NCBI GenBank assembly: GCA_020650975.1
Contig: JAIPMN010003379.1
Location: 1-35,042 of the forward strand
Length of the DNA stretch: 35,042 bases
Direction of reading: 5' to 3'
DNA from: Apostichopus californicus
Taxonomy: Eukaryota; Echinodermata; Holothuroidea; Aspidochirotida; Stichopodidae
The position numbers and the translations under genes are program-made. This document shows, one piece after another, positions 10,832-20,622 of the stretch. Under the pieces are notes generated by a model. It was given only the letters and a program-made list of their open reading frames with translations. It was not told where the DNA came from and did not search any database. Every line of letters begins with the position of its first letter. Within the stretch, counting starts at the first letter, position 1.

Positions 10832-13800
10832 ACATAACAATGCTTCCAGAAAGTCATTTAACTTCTGTTATACCTCTTTAAATATAAAGGTTCATTCCTC
10901 CAGAGACAAGAAATACAATGACCTTAACTCATGACCTCCTCTGGGCAATTTCAGCAGTTTCTGAGAATAAATCAAATCCCCTGATGGTTGATAATAATTT
11001 CATATCCAGTACTTTATGATCAGTTGGTTTTTGGCAAGCTATCATTTTCTTGATAATACCGCTGATACAGAGACCCAGAGAAATATCCATTGGAAGCTGG
11101 AAGGGTATTGTAACTTTTGGTAAGGGATAGTTGTTTACTGTTATTGTTGTATTCAACAGCCAATGTGTTGATTGTAATCAGAAGAGGCAGAAACGGTATT
11201 AAAAGTTAATGTTCACGTTTCTAATAGAAGGTTAATATTTCAAAATGTGCTACTAGGCAGATAAGTACAGTATTACATGAACATACCAAAGAACATGGAC
11301 TATGAGGTATGTAGGTCAGCTGCAAAACAGCTACTACATGTTCTTGAACTGTGTATTTTACAGTAGGTCATTCCACTATATAGGAGTGGATATAAATGCT
11401 AAGGCTTCCAGCAATATATATAGAGAGAGAGTACCTCCTCACTGTTGTATTAGCTGTGCATGATACACGGAGTGATCTATTTAAACAGAGGATGAGTCTT
11501 TGCGCATGTGTGCCTTTGGACTGTACACACAAACTCAGCTGAGAAATCCCTGGATCTCATGTAGATAATTAGGATTGGATTTATTCTCTCACTACTCACC
11601 TTGGGTGTCCTACTGATAATAACAAGGAAATTAGGTCAACCAGACTAGAAGCAGTATTGTGGCTGTTACCGTGATATTATGGAGAGTGAATCGAGTGCAG
11701 TGTTGTTGTATTTGAGCTGTTAATATATATCTTTGTCATAAATTGTAGAATGATTGTGACTGATTGGAATTACAGAACTGTTTTTAATTTGTTAAATAGC
11801 GAATGGATGACAAGCTTTTACTTTACTCTGGTATCGTAGGCTACTACAAAGCCATAAAACATTGTACTCTGAGAAGGGAATTCCCACTGGGTAAGATTCT
11901 CACATTGGATAATTAATTTCTAAATCGGAAACACAGCTTTTTAATATTCTTAAAATTTCCATCTGAGGAGAAAACTGTGATGGATTATGAAGGTGACAAA
12001 GATTTGGTATCTAGGGATTTTAAAGGTGGTATACCTTGATAAATCAGGTCATCGTTTTTTAAACTTTTAACTAGCAAAAAACACCTTTAACTTTGGTCAA
12101 TCATAATTTCAAACTCATTAATCATGTGTTTTTAAGATGATTGCACATTAGTAATGTATATATACTTTGATGTAGCTTATATGGTTGACATATTCTAGTG
12201 TTCTATTTAATAGGCAATAGTGTAATACAATGCAATTATGAATTTTCACCTGCTAAGTTTGCATATTTAAAACAGTTTGGTGCATTCGCACACCAATTTT
12301 TTACAAAAAGTTTTACCAAACATTCATAGCATAACCACAAATAACTTAACATGTACACGATTAAACCTAAGGCATACCTGTAATATTTTCCCACTGATTA
12401 AACATTAGCTAGATCATAATTCATCTTTCTATTCCATTCCCGGACACCTTTTTTCTCAGCAGTAATATTCCTAAACAATTTAGGTTTATTGAAATCATGC
12501 AATACTTAGACAATTAGATACAAAACTATAAATTTCTCAATATTGAGAAGAATTGTTGCTAAGGTCTGTATGTGCAGTGTTTAGTTTGACTTTAAATATG
12601 TTAAATATTACATCATGATCGCTGTAGATTACCACATGTTCTGTACAGTGTACCAGTATACCAGTAACATATTTCCTGTTGTGACTTCAATAGTGTGAAC
12701 AGCTATTTAGTCACTTGATTCATGTTCTGTCCAGAATTTAATATTGAACAGACTGTTTTCCTTTCCCACATTCTTTCCCTCTTGTATAAATAAATCATTG
12801 CCTTCACATATTGTGTCAGAGTTTCAGTGTGTAAATTTGTATAGAATACCGTAGAGATTGTCAGCTGGTGGAATGGGGTATTGTTGAGGGAACTATTTGC
12901 AGTAGGTAGTACCTTGGTTGGTTGGTCATGGCAGTTTGAGATCATCTCAGGGATGGTCAGGTTTATAATATATTGTGGGTTTACTTGCCTTCTATAGCTG
13001 GTATATGTCTGGACACTGCATGATGAAGTACAATTCTCTAAGTAGATATATGGTCAAATGTTCATTTTATTGTCTGGTGATGGTGCTAGCTGATAATTAG
13101 CATTGTTCATGTAGAGCTGTCAGCATTTCAAGGGTGTCAATTAGAGGGCACTGTCTTATAGATCCTAATTGCATAATTATCACAGCAATGATTTTCGCAA
13201 GGCGAGGTGGCGTTTTAGTTGTAATTACTGTCAACATTGATGAACATTGGCTTGGCTCTTCAGATCCTCCAAATCACAAAGCTGTTTTAGTTTGCTTGTA
13301 TCAATTGATCTCCTTCAGGCATAAGTTAAGTATAGATTCTATATTGACAAAAAAAAGAAGGGTAAAATGCTTTGATTGTTGTCCTATGATGACATATATA
13401 AATGTTAATACCTGCTGACTTTATTGCTCCTGGCCTCCTTGAAATACAATGAAGGTTTGTTTGTTTTCCTCATAATAGCTGATACCATAAATAGTTATAC
13501 AAGACTAAACTATTTACCCTTCATCATCATACAAGCTAAAATTAATCTGAGGTTGTGTTATGGCAAGGCAGTTATTTACATCCATCTTTGGAAGTAAGTT
13601 GGGAACATCTCTTCTTTGTTGATTGAAAGCTACAAACTTTTGGAAATAGTTCCCTGCATGAGGACTAACTGGATTGGGGTACTCTTGTTTGTGAAAGTTC
13701 AGATTTAAATTGGCATCCAGCTGTGCTTTGCCTCATGGCATGGTGCAAAATTCTGAAGATGTCATGAGAACCGTTAGCTTTTTCCTACATTGGGCTTGAA

Positions 13801-15789
13801 CACGCGATTCTATAAAACTGCGCTCACAGGAACTGTAGTATCTACCGTACAGTTTTAGTTTAGAGACGAATGAATGCAGAGAACACTGGATCCAACACAT
13901 TTCAGCTGCTTTTTTTGTAACAAAAGTGCTAAAAAGGAAAAATGGAACAAATTTGATGGACAATGTGAAGCAGTTGGTATCTGGCTTGTCTTGCAGCTTT
14001 TACCCGAAAGTGATTCTTTTGTTCTAACTCGTGTGGAATTGTGACTTGAAACAAAGGGAATAAGTGGAAGGTATAGCTACTGTATAGTACATGTGGTGTC
14101 TTGTGGTTATACTGTATATGAGCTTTATGTAATATGTGCTGCTTTTCATCTCAGTCTATATTCAAGTATTGAGTAGGTTAAAGAACCTATAACATATGTA
14201 ATCAGTCCTTATTTAGTTTAATGACATATATATATATATATGTAGCTAGCTAATGCCTGTGATAGATTAGGGACAAAGTTCTGTTCTAAGCCTGTGATGA
14301 TGTATTTACTTGTAAAGAAATGTAAATATTGTACAGCCTTTCATATCTACTACTATATACTTTAGGGTTATCTCATTTTCAGAATTAATCTTCTTGTACA
14401 TTTTGCAGTCTATAAAAGTTAAGTTAGTGGGTTTACTCCAGTGATTTTATTGAGCAAATCTGATGTCAAATTTGTTGCCAAACACCTCGCAAAAGAAATT
14501 TTTATAAACGGATCTCCAATTGTCACTCTGTTCAATTGAATGTTTCATTAACATGCATACTGATCATAATAAACATACAATAAAACAGCAGAGGGCAGAC
14601 AAGTACGATTGAAATGTTTAGACTTTATACAAGCTCTCAAACCTAGGTATGAAATATGAATACCATGCATGTATCAATTAGTTGTACTCAATCAGGAATT
14701 GTTATGTGAACAAAGAATCTATACTTATGTAATAGTTATGCAAGGCTTAAGTATAGGAGAGAGTGTTTTAAGAATGAGTTTGGAATTCCTGGCTATTTGG
14801 GGATATCAATGCACCCTGCACTCAATGTGATATTGAGTTAAGTCAATTGTGTCAGAGCAATTAATTCAATTTCTGTATAATTAATAGTAGTGTGAAAGCA
14901 GGATTTTTAAAATGTCTGTCCCTGAGATGTTTAGATACTTGTTTATATCAGTACAGTGAGTATACATGTGCATGAGCTTGCATACCATTCATACTGTGAC
15001 AGTAACAGAAGTGTCTGTGTGACAAAAATGTGTCAGAATTAATAAGAATCATTAATTACTTGCTAATTAGCTATGTAATATTGCACTGAAACAACCAGAA
15101 GCTTCTTTTTATACAGTACATTTCAAACAGTACAGCAAGTGTATCTTGAACTAATATTTACCCATCGTCCTGTAAGGTTCTTGCTGTATTTGAACTGTAA
15201 CTGACTCTCAGTGGATTTTTCATACTAATATCTGTACATTGTCTTAAGTCTTACATTATTGCAATTACATCTTCATAGCTCAATATCTACAGGCAAGGCA
15301 AAAAGTACACAGTGACCTTAGATTTCCATAAGATCTTTAGGACTTAGCACCCACTCCCCCATGCCTCTGCAAATGGCAAAATTTTCCATTCATTCCTAAG
15401 AAAACAAATATGAGAAAAAGACTAAAATGACTGATATTGAATTTCCAATATTGGTGTAATCTTGCTCATTTATTGCAAAGAGGATTTCTGAGTGGAAAAG
15501 TCATATTCAACTGCCTGTCTGAGGTTATTGCCATAATATTTAAAAGTGCCATGTTGTTTCTAATGCATCCTGCATCCCAGTGTTTTGAATAACACCGGTC
15601 CTTTTTTGTACTACTGTTGTTGATAAACAGATACTTGTATTAAAGATTGGCTAAGGAACATCTCAAGTTTCACTGCCAAAAAAATTCCTTTGCAACATGA
15701 CCTCAAACTTATTTACCCATATTTTTTTTTTTCACGTACTGCAGTAATTTGGTATTTCTAATACTCTCTTCATCTGTGTTATGTGATAT
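10832..15789. other. Long non-coding stretch, no gene recognised
   Basis: AT-rich with scattered microsatellites ((AT)n near 14225, TATATATAGAGAGAGAG near 11415). No open frame has convincing coding character; the frames at 12703-12945, 13134-13418 and 13733-13963 have no motif. A short inverted pair, TTAAAGGTG near 12021 and CACCTTTAA near 12082, is noted only as a weak possible TTAA-type mini-element. Confidence 0.5.
14225..14242. repeat. (AT)n microsatellite
   Basis: About eight AT dinucleotides, ending in TGTAGCTAGCTA. Confidence 0.9.
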
Positions 15790-15835
15790 CATCCTCCCTC
15801 GCACGGAGCATTGCGTGCCTAAGCAATCGTTTCAT

Positions 15836-15854
15836 CCTCATCATCATCATCATC
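15836..15854. repeat. (CAT)n microsatellite
   Basis: Six or so CAT/TCA triplets within the CpG-richer region. Confidence 0.85.
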
Positions 15855-16235
15855 TCGGAGTAAGAACTTCGCAAGCAGTGGCTGCAGAAGTAGCCAAGGC
15901 CAGTTAGTACACTGTACTATCTAGTCAGACTTCTACAGAGTCAAAATAAAGCCCTAGGAGATAAACAAAGCAATGGTTAAAATTAATATCCGAAGGTGAA
16001 TTGGAGGGAGTTGAGGAAACTCATTTTAAGAGGATGGCAGTATTATCCCCGAGGCTGGTATTTTTCTCGTTTGTTTCATCTATTCGTCGTCGTATGTTTG
16101 CTTGTAGGCTCTGTATCGCTGGATGTCGCTAATTCTATAAGATGATGTACTTTAGCCCTTTATGTGATTTGTAATGATGTGATTGGAGTCAGCATCGACT
16201 ACCTCATTCTCTGGAATATTGTGCAATATTTGACA

Positions 16236-16265
16236 GTATTTATGACAACAGTATTTATGACAACA
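16236..16265 (+). repeat. 15-bp direct duplication just before the start codon
   Basis: GTATTTATGACAACA occurs twice in a row. In the frame of the downstream exon it reads SIYDN SIYDN and runs into SMDLD, so if the exon begins upstream the duplication would be a peptide repeat. If translation starts at 16268 it is 5' UTR carrying two out-of-frame ATGs. Confidence 0.85.
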
Positions 16266-16267
16266 GT

Positions 16268-16411
16268 ATGGATCTGGACTCTGCTATTAAGGAACTTCAT
16301 TCCCTGTCTTCTTCTCCCAAGAAGACGGTGCGGTTTGCACCGGATGTGGAGCAATTCTTCACATTAACACCAAAACATTGGAAGGATGGTGTCAGGGAGA
16401 CCGATTTACAG
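16268..16411 (+). CDS. First (or early) coding exon of an unidentified gene
   Basis: This is the best coding segment of the window: 144 bp, 48 codons, from an ATG with A at -3 and G at +4 to a canonical donor CAG/GTAAGA, ending in phase 0. The peptide begins MDLDSAIKELHSLSSS and continues PKKTVRFAPDVEQFF, then a hydrophilic segment ending ETDLQ. Residues 19-23, KTVRF, fit the [KR]-x-V-x-F docking motif by which many regulators bind protein phosphatase 1; here the acidic residues D26 and E28 follow it. Docking is inference from a short motif. There is no signal peptide or membrane segment, so a cytoplasmic or nuclear protein is likely. The frame stays open upstream to a TGA at 16175-16177, so an internal exon with an acceptor at TTGACAG (16236) is the alternative. 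I do not recognise the family. Confidence 0.6.
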
Positions 16412-17064
16412 GTAAGACATTTTATGATAAACAAGTAGAGTATAGACCTTGATGCCACCTGGTCAAGAACATTGGACAGGCCATGAAGTTGATGAAAAAA
16501 AGTCATAAAAAAAGAAGTTTTCTTAAAAGAACCATGGAGAATTGATAATAGTAGAAGAGAAATGTACACAGGAATACATCAAAAGACCAAATAAGTTGTA
16601 GATTCATACAAGGAAGTTTTCCTCAAGTTAATAAAATGCATGAAAAAGTTGTCAGTGCTATACTAAGACTTTTCATTCTTTGTGTAGTATTTGGTTGAAC
16701 TTTTTGTCCTCATTTTAGGTTGCATGATATGTCACAATGGGCAGGGGTGAGGATGTGTGGGGGGTATATGTGGGGGGTATTCAATGATTATGGTTTTCAT
16801 CCTGATCATCCCCATTATGACAATGAACATCAGGATGAATGAGAGATTGCAGAATAAACCCTAATGGATAAGACTTAAAAGTCTGGTGATCTTGATTTGA
16901 TAATTGAGATTGTAGAAAAGTTGTCAACAGCCAAAATAATATGCATCTTGTTCAAGCTACATAGTGATTTCATTAACTGCAGAATGACAGTTTGATGAGA
17001 GTAAATGTGCTTTCATACTGTATATATAAATCACTGTTATTCTCCACTGTGTGTATATTGCCAG
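16412..17064 (+). other. Proposed intron 1, first part
   Basis: Begins GTAAGACA. No coding signal is seen. A G-rich patch with two GTGGGGGGTAT copies lies near 16757-16779. An acceptor-like site at 16718 (cctcattttag) would put a stop in the exon 1 frame after two codons, so it is not the in-frame continuation. Confidence 0.4.
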
Positions 17065-17121
17065 GAGGCTTCTATCTCAGGACCAAGTCAACAGCTCCCT
17101 GATATTGTAGGCAGTTGTTAG
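17065..17121 (+). other. Candidate second exon or alternative last exon
   Basis: The acceptor tgtgtatattgccag precedes a phase-0 reading EASISGPSQQLPDIVGSC that ends at TAG (17119-17121). Phase 0 matches the donor of the exon ending at 16411. Either transcripts terminate the protein here (alternative last or poison exon), or a weak donor ATT/GTAGGC at 17107 is used, leaving a 42-bp in-frame exon. The Ser/Gln/Pro composition is plausible for a disordered linker, but length and splice strength are not decisive. Confidence 0.25.
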
Positions 17122-18454
17122 GCCAACTGTATGTGATAGTTGTTAGGCTAATGGTAAGGGGCCATTTTGATCATATGTCACTTACTTCATACTACATTGT
17201 GTAAAGACGGATTCTGCCCTCTAGTCTTACATGACTAAATTAATAAAGCAACAGTAGATAACTTTTATGTAAAAGATAATAATGAGAGTCTGTAGAGTTT
17301 TTAAGTTTTTCACTTTTTGGTTGTGGTGACTATCCTTATCTGTGTATACAGTAGTCATGACAGTGTCTGAAGGTGTGGTTGTGTATTTATGTAACACATC
17401 TCATATAAAGAAAGCATCTTGAAAAAGATAACATGGATTGCTTCTTTCTTTACAATGTACAGTGTTGTACATGCTCCATAGTGATTTAGAAGAACCTGGG
17501 TCCTTTCCTTGTTGTGTTGGTGAAAGGTCATTTCAGGTCAAAAGGCCAAATGTGAACATCTTATAGACCCAATATATCAGATATTGAAGCAATATTGATT
17601 CAGAGTATTTACATTAGTTACGTAGCCTCCAAATTATGTAAAAAAGAATGGTTTTGTCATGTGTATAACCCACACAACCTATTGTTTTGGATGGAGGTCA
17701 GAGGCTTCAATATGTAGAACTTTGTGAACAATTTTACAAATGGGAAGGACAGCTCAAAGTGATTAAACACTGGGCTTGGGAAGACTGAGTCCAAAGTGAG
17801 CATGAATGGTGGTGGCTACTTTTTGACAGTATAGGTTTTGGATTGCAATTAATCTCAAGAGATGGATATGTACTTGAGTACAACATGTCAATTCTGGTGG
17901 AGGTCGAATGTCATTTAATGTCAGAAGATGTAAAAATGTGAAAAATGTTTAAACAGATATTGCACAAAGGAAAACTTGCAAGGATGTCATATGTGTGTGG
18001 ATTCCCCATATTAAGTACAAACAAATCTTACTCTGGCAGTTCTTGCCTTAGATGGTAAACTTACTTGACACAGGTATTGACTTTGTTAGTCAAAATTGTA
18101 TACTTGGTAACATGTGCAATTTTGCTGTGCTACAATAACACCTATAGATGCACCAACATGGTGTAACTTTTTAAGAACGTTATTGACACACCTTGTTCTT
18201 GTTTGGGTAAATATTGTGTGGATGATAGCCTATGATTAATTCCTTTACAAACCACTTTTATATAAAAGGAGTAATGGACATTCTGTTTGTGGTTAGTTTG
18301 TTGCTGTTCAAGCCAAGCTAAGTTTAAATTCCTTGATTAGGTGGGCATCAGTGACAATAGTGGAGAGCCATAAATGACACTGATATTAAAAATCACATGC
18401 ATAGTAAGAACCCAGGTGATAAAGTACATGTCTGCTCTCTTCAAATATATATTG
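17122..18454. other. Proposed intronic sequence, nothing recognised
   Basis: AT-rich, few CpG, no coding-like frame. A short direct repeat AGTTGTTAGGC lies at about 17112 and 17137. Confidence 0.5.
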
Positions 18455-18771
18455 TCATAATAATATAATATAATATTTGGTTTTTATATAGCGCTTTACA
18501 CCAGCGATGGTCTCAAAGCGCTTTACAGATGCTATATTACCCCTGGTCAATGATAACCTGTCCCAGAGCCAATCCCTCCAGATGGCTGCAGTTATATACT
18601 GTGCCCAATGACAAGTTACCTCACAGGTACCCATTTAACCCCTGGGTGGAGAGAGGCAAGTGGGATAAAGCATCTTGCGCAAGGACACAACGCAATGAAC
18701 TAGGCATGAATCGAACCAGCAGTCCTTGGATCACGAGTCCGATGCCTTAGCCAATTGGCCACCACGCTCTC
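18455..18771 (-). mobile_element. tRNA-derived SINE, minus strand
   Basis: Read on the minus strand from about 18770, the sequence starts like a tRNA: GAGCGTGGTGGCC, an A-box-like TGGCCAATTGG (18750-18761 on plus), an anticodon loop with CGT (plus-strand ACG at 18733-18735, as in tRNA-Thr) and the B box GGTTCGATTCA (plus 18707-18717). A body of conserved type follows (GGACACAACGC and CCACCCAGGGGTT-like words), then two copies of TGTAAAGCGCT near the 3' end and an AT-rich tail of ATAAT/ATATT units (18460-18480). This layout (tRNA head with both pol III boxes, unrelated body, simple tail) is that of a tRNA SINE. No clear target-site duplication was found. It lies in the proposed intron, antisense to the gene. 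Confidence 0.85.
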
Positions 18772-19942
18772 ATGATCATGTGGAAAAATACCTCTGTCTT
18801 GTGTACATAAGTAACTATACACATCTCTGCATTTGTGTTGCTAAACTTTCTCAATTATCTGTTTGATATCAACTAATGCATGTGGTGGTCATCACTGCCA
18901 TTTTAGTTATAGCTTTCTGATTATTAATTTCAAGTCTTCAATGAAAGGATATGTAAACTGAAGTTGTACCTAAATTGGAGAGTTAAATCATCTTTTATAG
19001 TGTATATTGGTACAGTATTACAAAGGGATGATGTATGTGTGGCACTTGATGTATTATCACTTAATGAAAAGGTCAAAAGCATCAAACAAACCCAGATACA
19101 ATTTATTTGTTTACTTTCTATCAGTGTCAATCTAACTACAAGATTAAAAGTCAATTTCAGTAAAGGAGCCTGTGCAAGAACTTTTCTAGCTCAAATAACG
19201 TAATAACAACACAGGTATATTGATGTTTGCAAAGCTTATATAATAAGGGTATAGTTTAGCTGTATCATAACACAGTGAACCTAATAACTCTACAGAGCTG
19301 TAAATCCTGCATACTTTCAAGTCAATTGTGAATATCTAAAATGAAGTAATATTCTAATTTGAAGATGCATTTAGTGACAAAGATATTGCACCCTTCAAGT
19401 TGTTTAAATGAACGATATTAATGCATTTCAATTAATATGTGGATTAGAAGACAAATTGTATATTGAAGGGGAAGGGGTAAGGGTAAGCATAGATGAGCTT
19501 CATACTTAATATGCAGATCCAGATTTGTGTTAGAACCATACTTATTATGTGAAGACAGGTTATAGTCTGAAAGTCATGTGTATGCAGTGTTACATTAAAT
19601 ATTATTCTCATATAAAAAGTTCCAAGGTAAGAAATCACTAAGGCCTGTTTACTCCTAAATAGGGCTGCTTATTGGTTCAAGTCCCTTTTTGTGTGTGTCA
19701 TGATCAGTCTAAGTGTTATCATATAAAGGAGAATCTTCATCTAAAATGTCATAGATTTGTTTGTGATGAACAACTCCCATAAACAGCTAAGGTACTCTTG
19801 CTCCATTTGTGAGATACTGTGGTTGGAATATTGTCATAAATATGGAGTTGCCATTTTGTAAGTGTGTGATGTCATACTTCATAGTAACACTAGGAGGAGA
19901 AGCCTTACACTTTCTCTTTGTTATTCTTTTCATGTTTTCAAG
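18772..19942. other. Proposed intronic sequence up to an acceptor
   Basis: No gene recognised. It ends in a long pyrimidine tract and acceptor (tctttgttattcttttcatg, then ttttcaag, ending at 19942). Confidence 0.45.
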
Positions 19943-20082
19943 GTAACTGTAAGCAGTGTAGACACTGAAACAGATGCCAGTATTATGTCATCTCAAGAAC
20001 TTCAGCATTTGTTAAAAATCATCTCCATTTACACAGAACATGAACATTGTATAAAAGAAGAAAACCACTTTACCAGCATACA
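19943..20082 (+). other. Candidate downstream exon in phase 0
   Basis: A long, strong polypyrimidine acceptor precedes an open frame starting VTVSSVDTETDASIMSSQEL, followed by QHLLKIISIYTEHEHCIKEE. The opening phase is 0, matching the donors after 16411 and the possible one after 17106. A donor CA/GTATGT at 20083 would end the exon in phase 2. Without that donor the frame runs on to a TGA at 20246-20248, through Cys/Trp-rich sequence that looks less protein-like. The charged, Ser/Glu-rich start is credible coding sequence. I do not recognise a domain. The minus-strand frame over the same bases is a shadow. Confidence 0.35.
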
Positions 20083-20622
20083 GTATGTGACATCTTGTGT
20101 GTGGGAACATTTAAAACATATTTCCAAAATGGAGCAAGATGGTTGGGTTTGTTTCTTCTGTAGTAAAGGCCACTTGTACTTGTGCAAGCCAATGAAATAT
20201 CTTTTTACCTGCATTTGTTGTTGGGTAGAATGCACTGTGACAGTCTGACCGATCTGTTTACTATCGACAGATAATTGGATAGCCCACAATCTGGTAACGA
20301 GATGTTATGTGTTGACGCCATTTTAATTCTCTAAATTCAGCGAGCTAGTAAAGGATTAATTGAATTAAAAGAGAAATGGAAAGAAAAAAAGATTCCATAA
20401 ATTTACTGTAATAATTTCAAAACTTTGAAGCTTTGATTAATTTCATCATTCTTGTTGCAATCTCTGTGTGTTCTAAATTAGTTACAGGTGTCATTTCCAG
20501 GTACATAATCCTTCTTTTTAAGGTCTTGTGTGGTAGCACAAGATTGAAGTCAACACAGTATACAGCTTTAACCCAGAGTAGTTACTGTACCAGGAGGTCT
20601 TAGTGAGGTCCATATCTAGTCT
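20083..20622. other. Sequence between the candidate exon and the tandem array
   Basis: No confident gene. Another acceptor-like site (ccttctttttaag, ending about 20522) precedes an open run of some 26 codons that stops just before the array; I do not call it. Confidence 0.4.

Larger units (their letters stand above)
15790..16267 (+). promoter_or_regulatory. CpG-richer putative promoter and 5' UTR region
   Basis: CpG density rises here to roughly 14 in 350 bases, against about 5 in 660 in a comparison stretch I counted near 6.3-7.0 kb. The region lies immediately upstream of the best coding exon. CGGA/GTAAGA at about 15860 could be the donor of a 5' untranslated exon. There is no clear TATA box at a fixed distance, and the transcription start cannot be placed from sequence alone. 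Two ATGs at 16242 and 16257 lie out of frame before the proposed start. Confidence 0.35.

Noticed and set aside
10577-10840. Phe-rich minus-strand open frames of 80-87 codons
   Set aside because: They lie within the MITE and translate its low-complexity interior.
12019-12092. TTAAAGGTG ... CACCTTTAA as a tiny TTAA-type MITE
   Set aside because: Only nine paired bases and no further similarity inward; chance cannot be excluded.
16297-16569. Minus-strand 90-codon frame
   Set aside because: Shadow of the coding exon at 16268-16411 and its intron; no independent evidence.
17955-17970. TATTGCAC seeds resembling the miR-92 family (also near 15078 and 19384)
   Set aside because: The sequence after the seed does not match and no precursor hairpin surrounds it.
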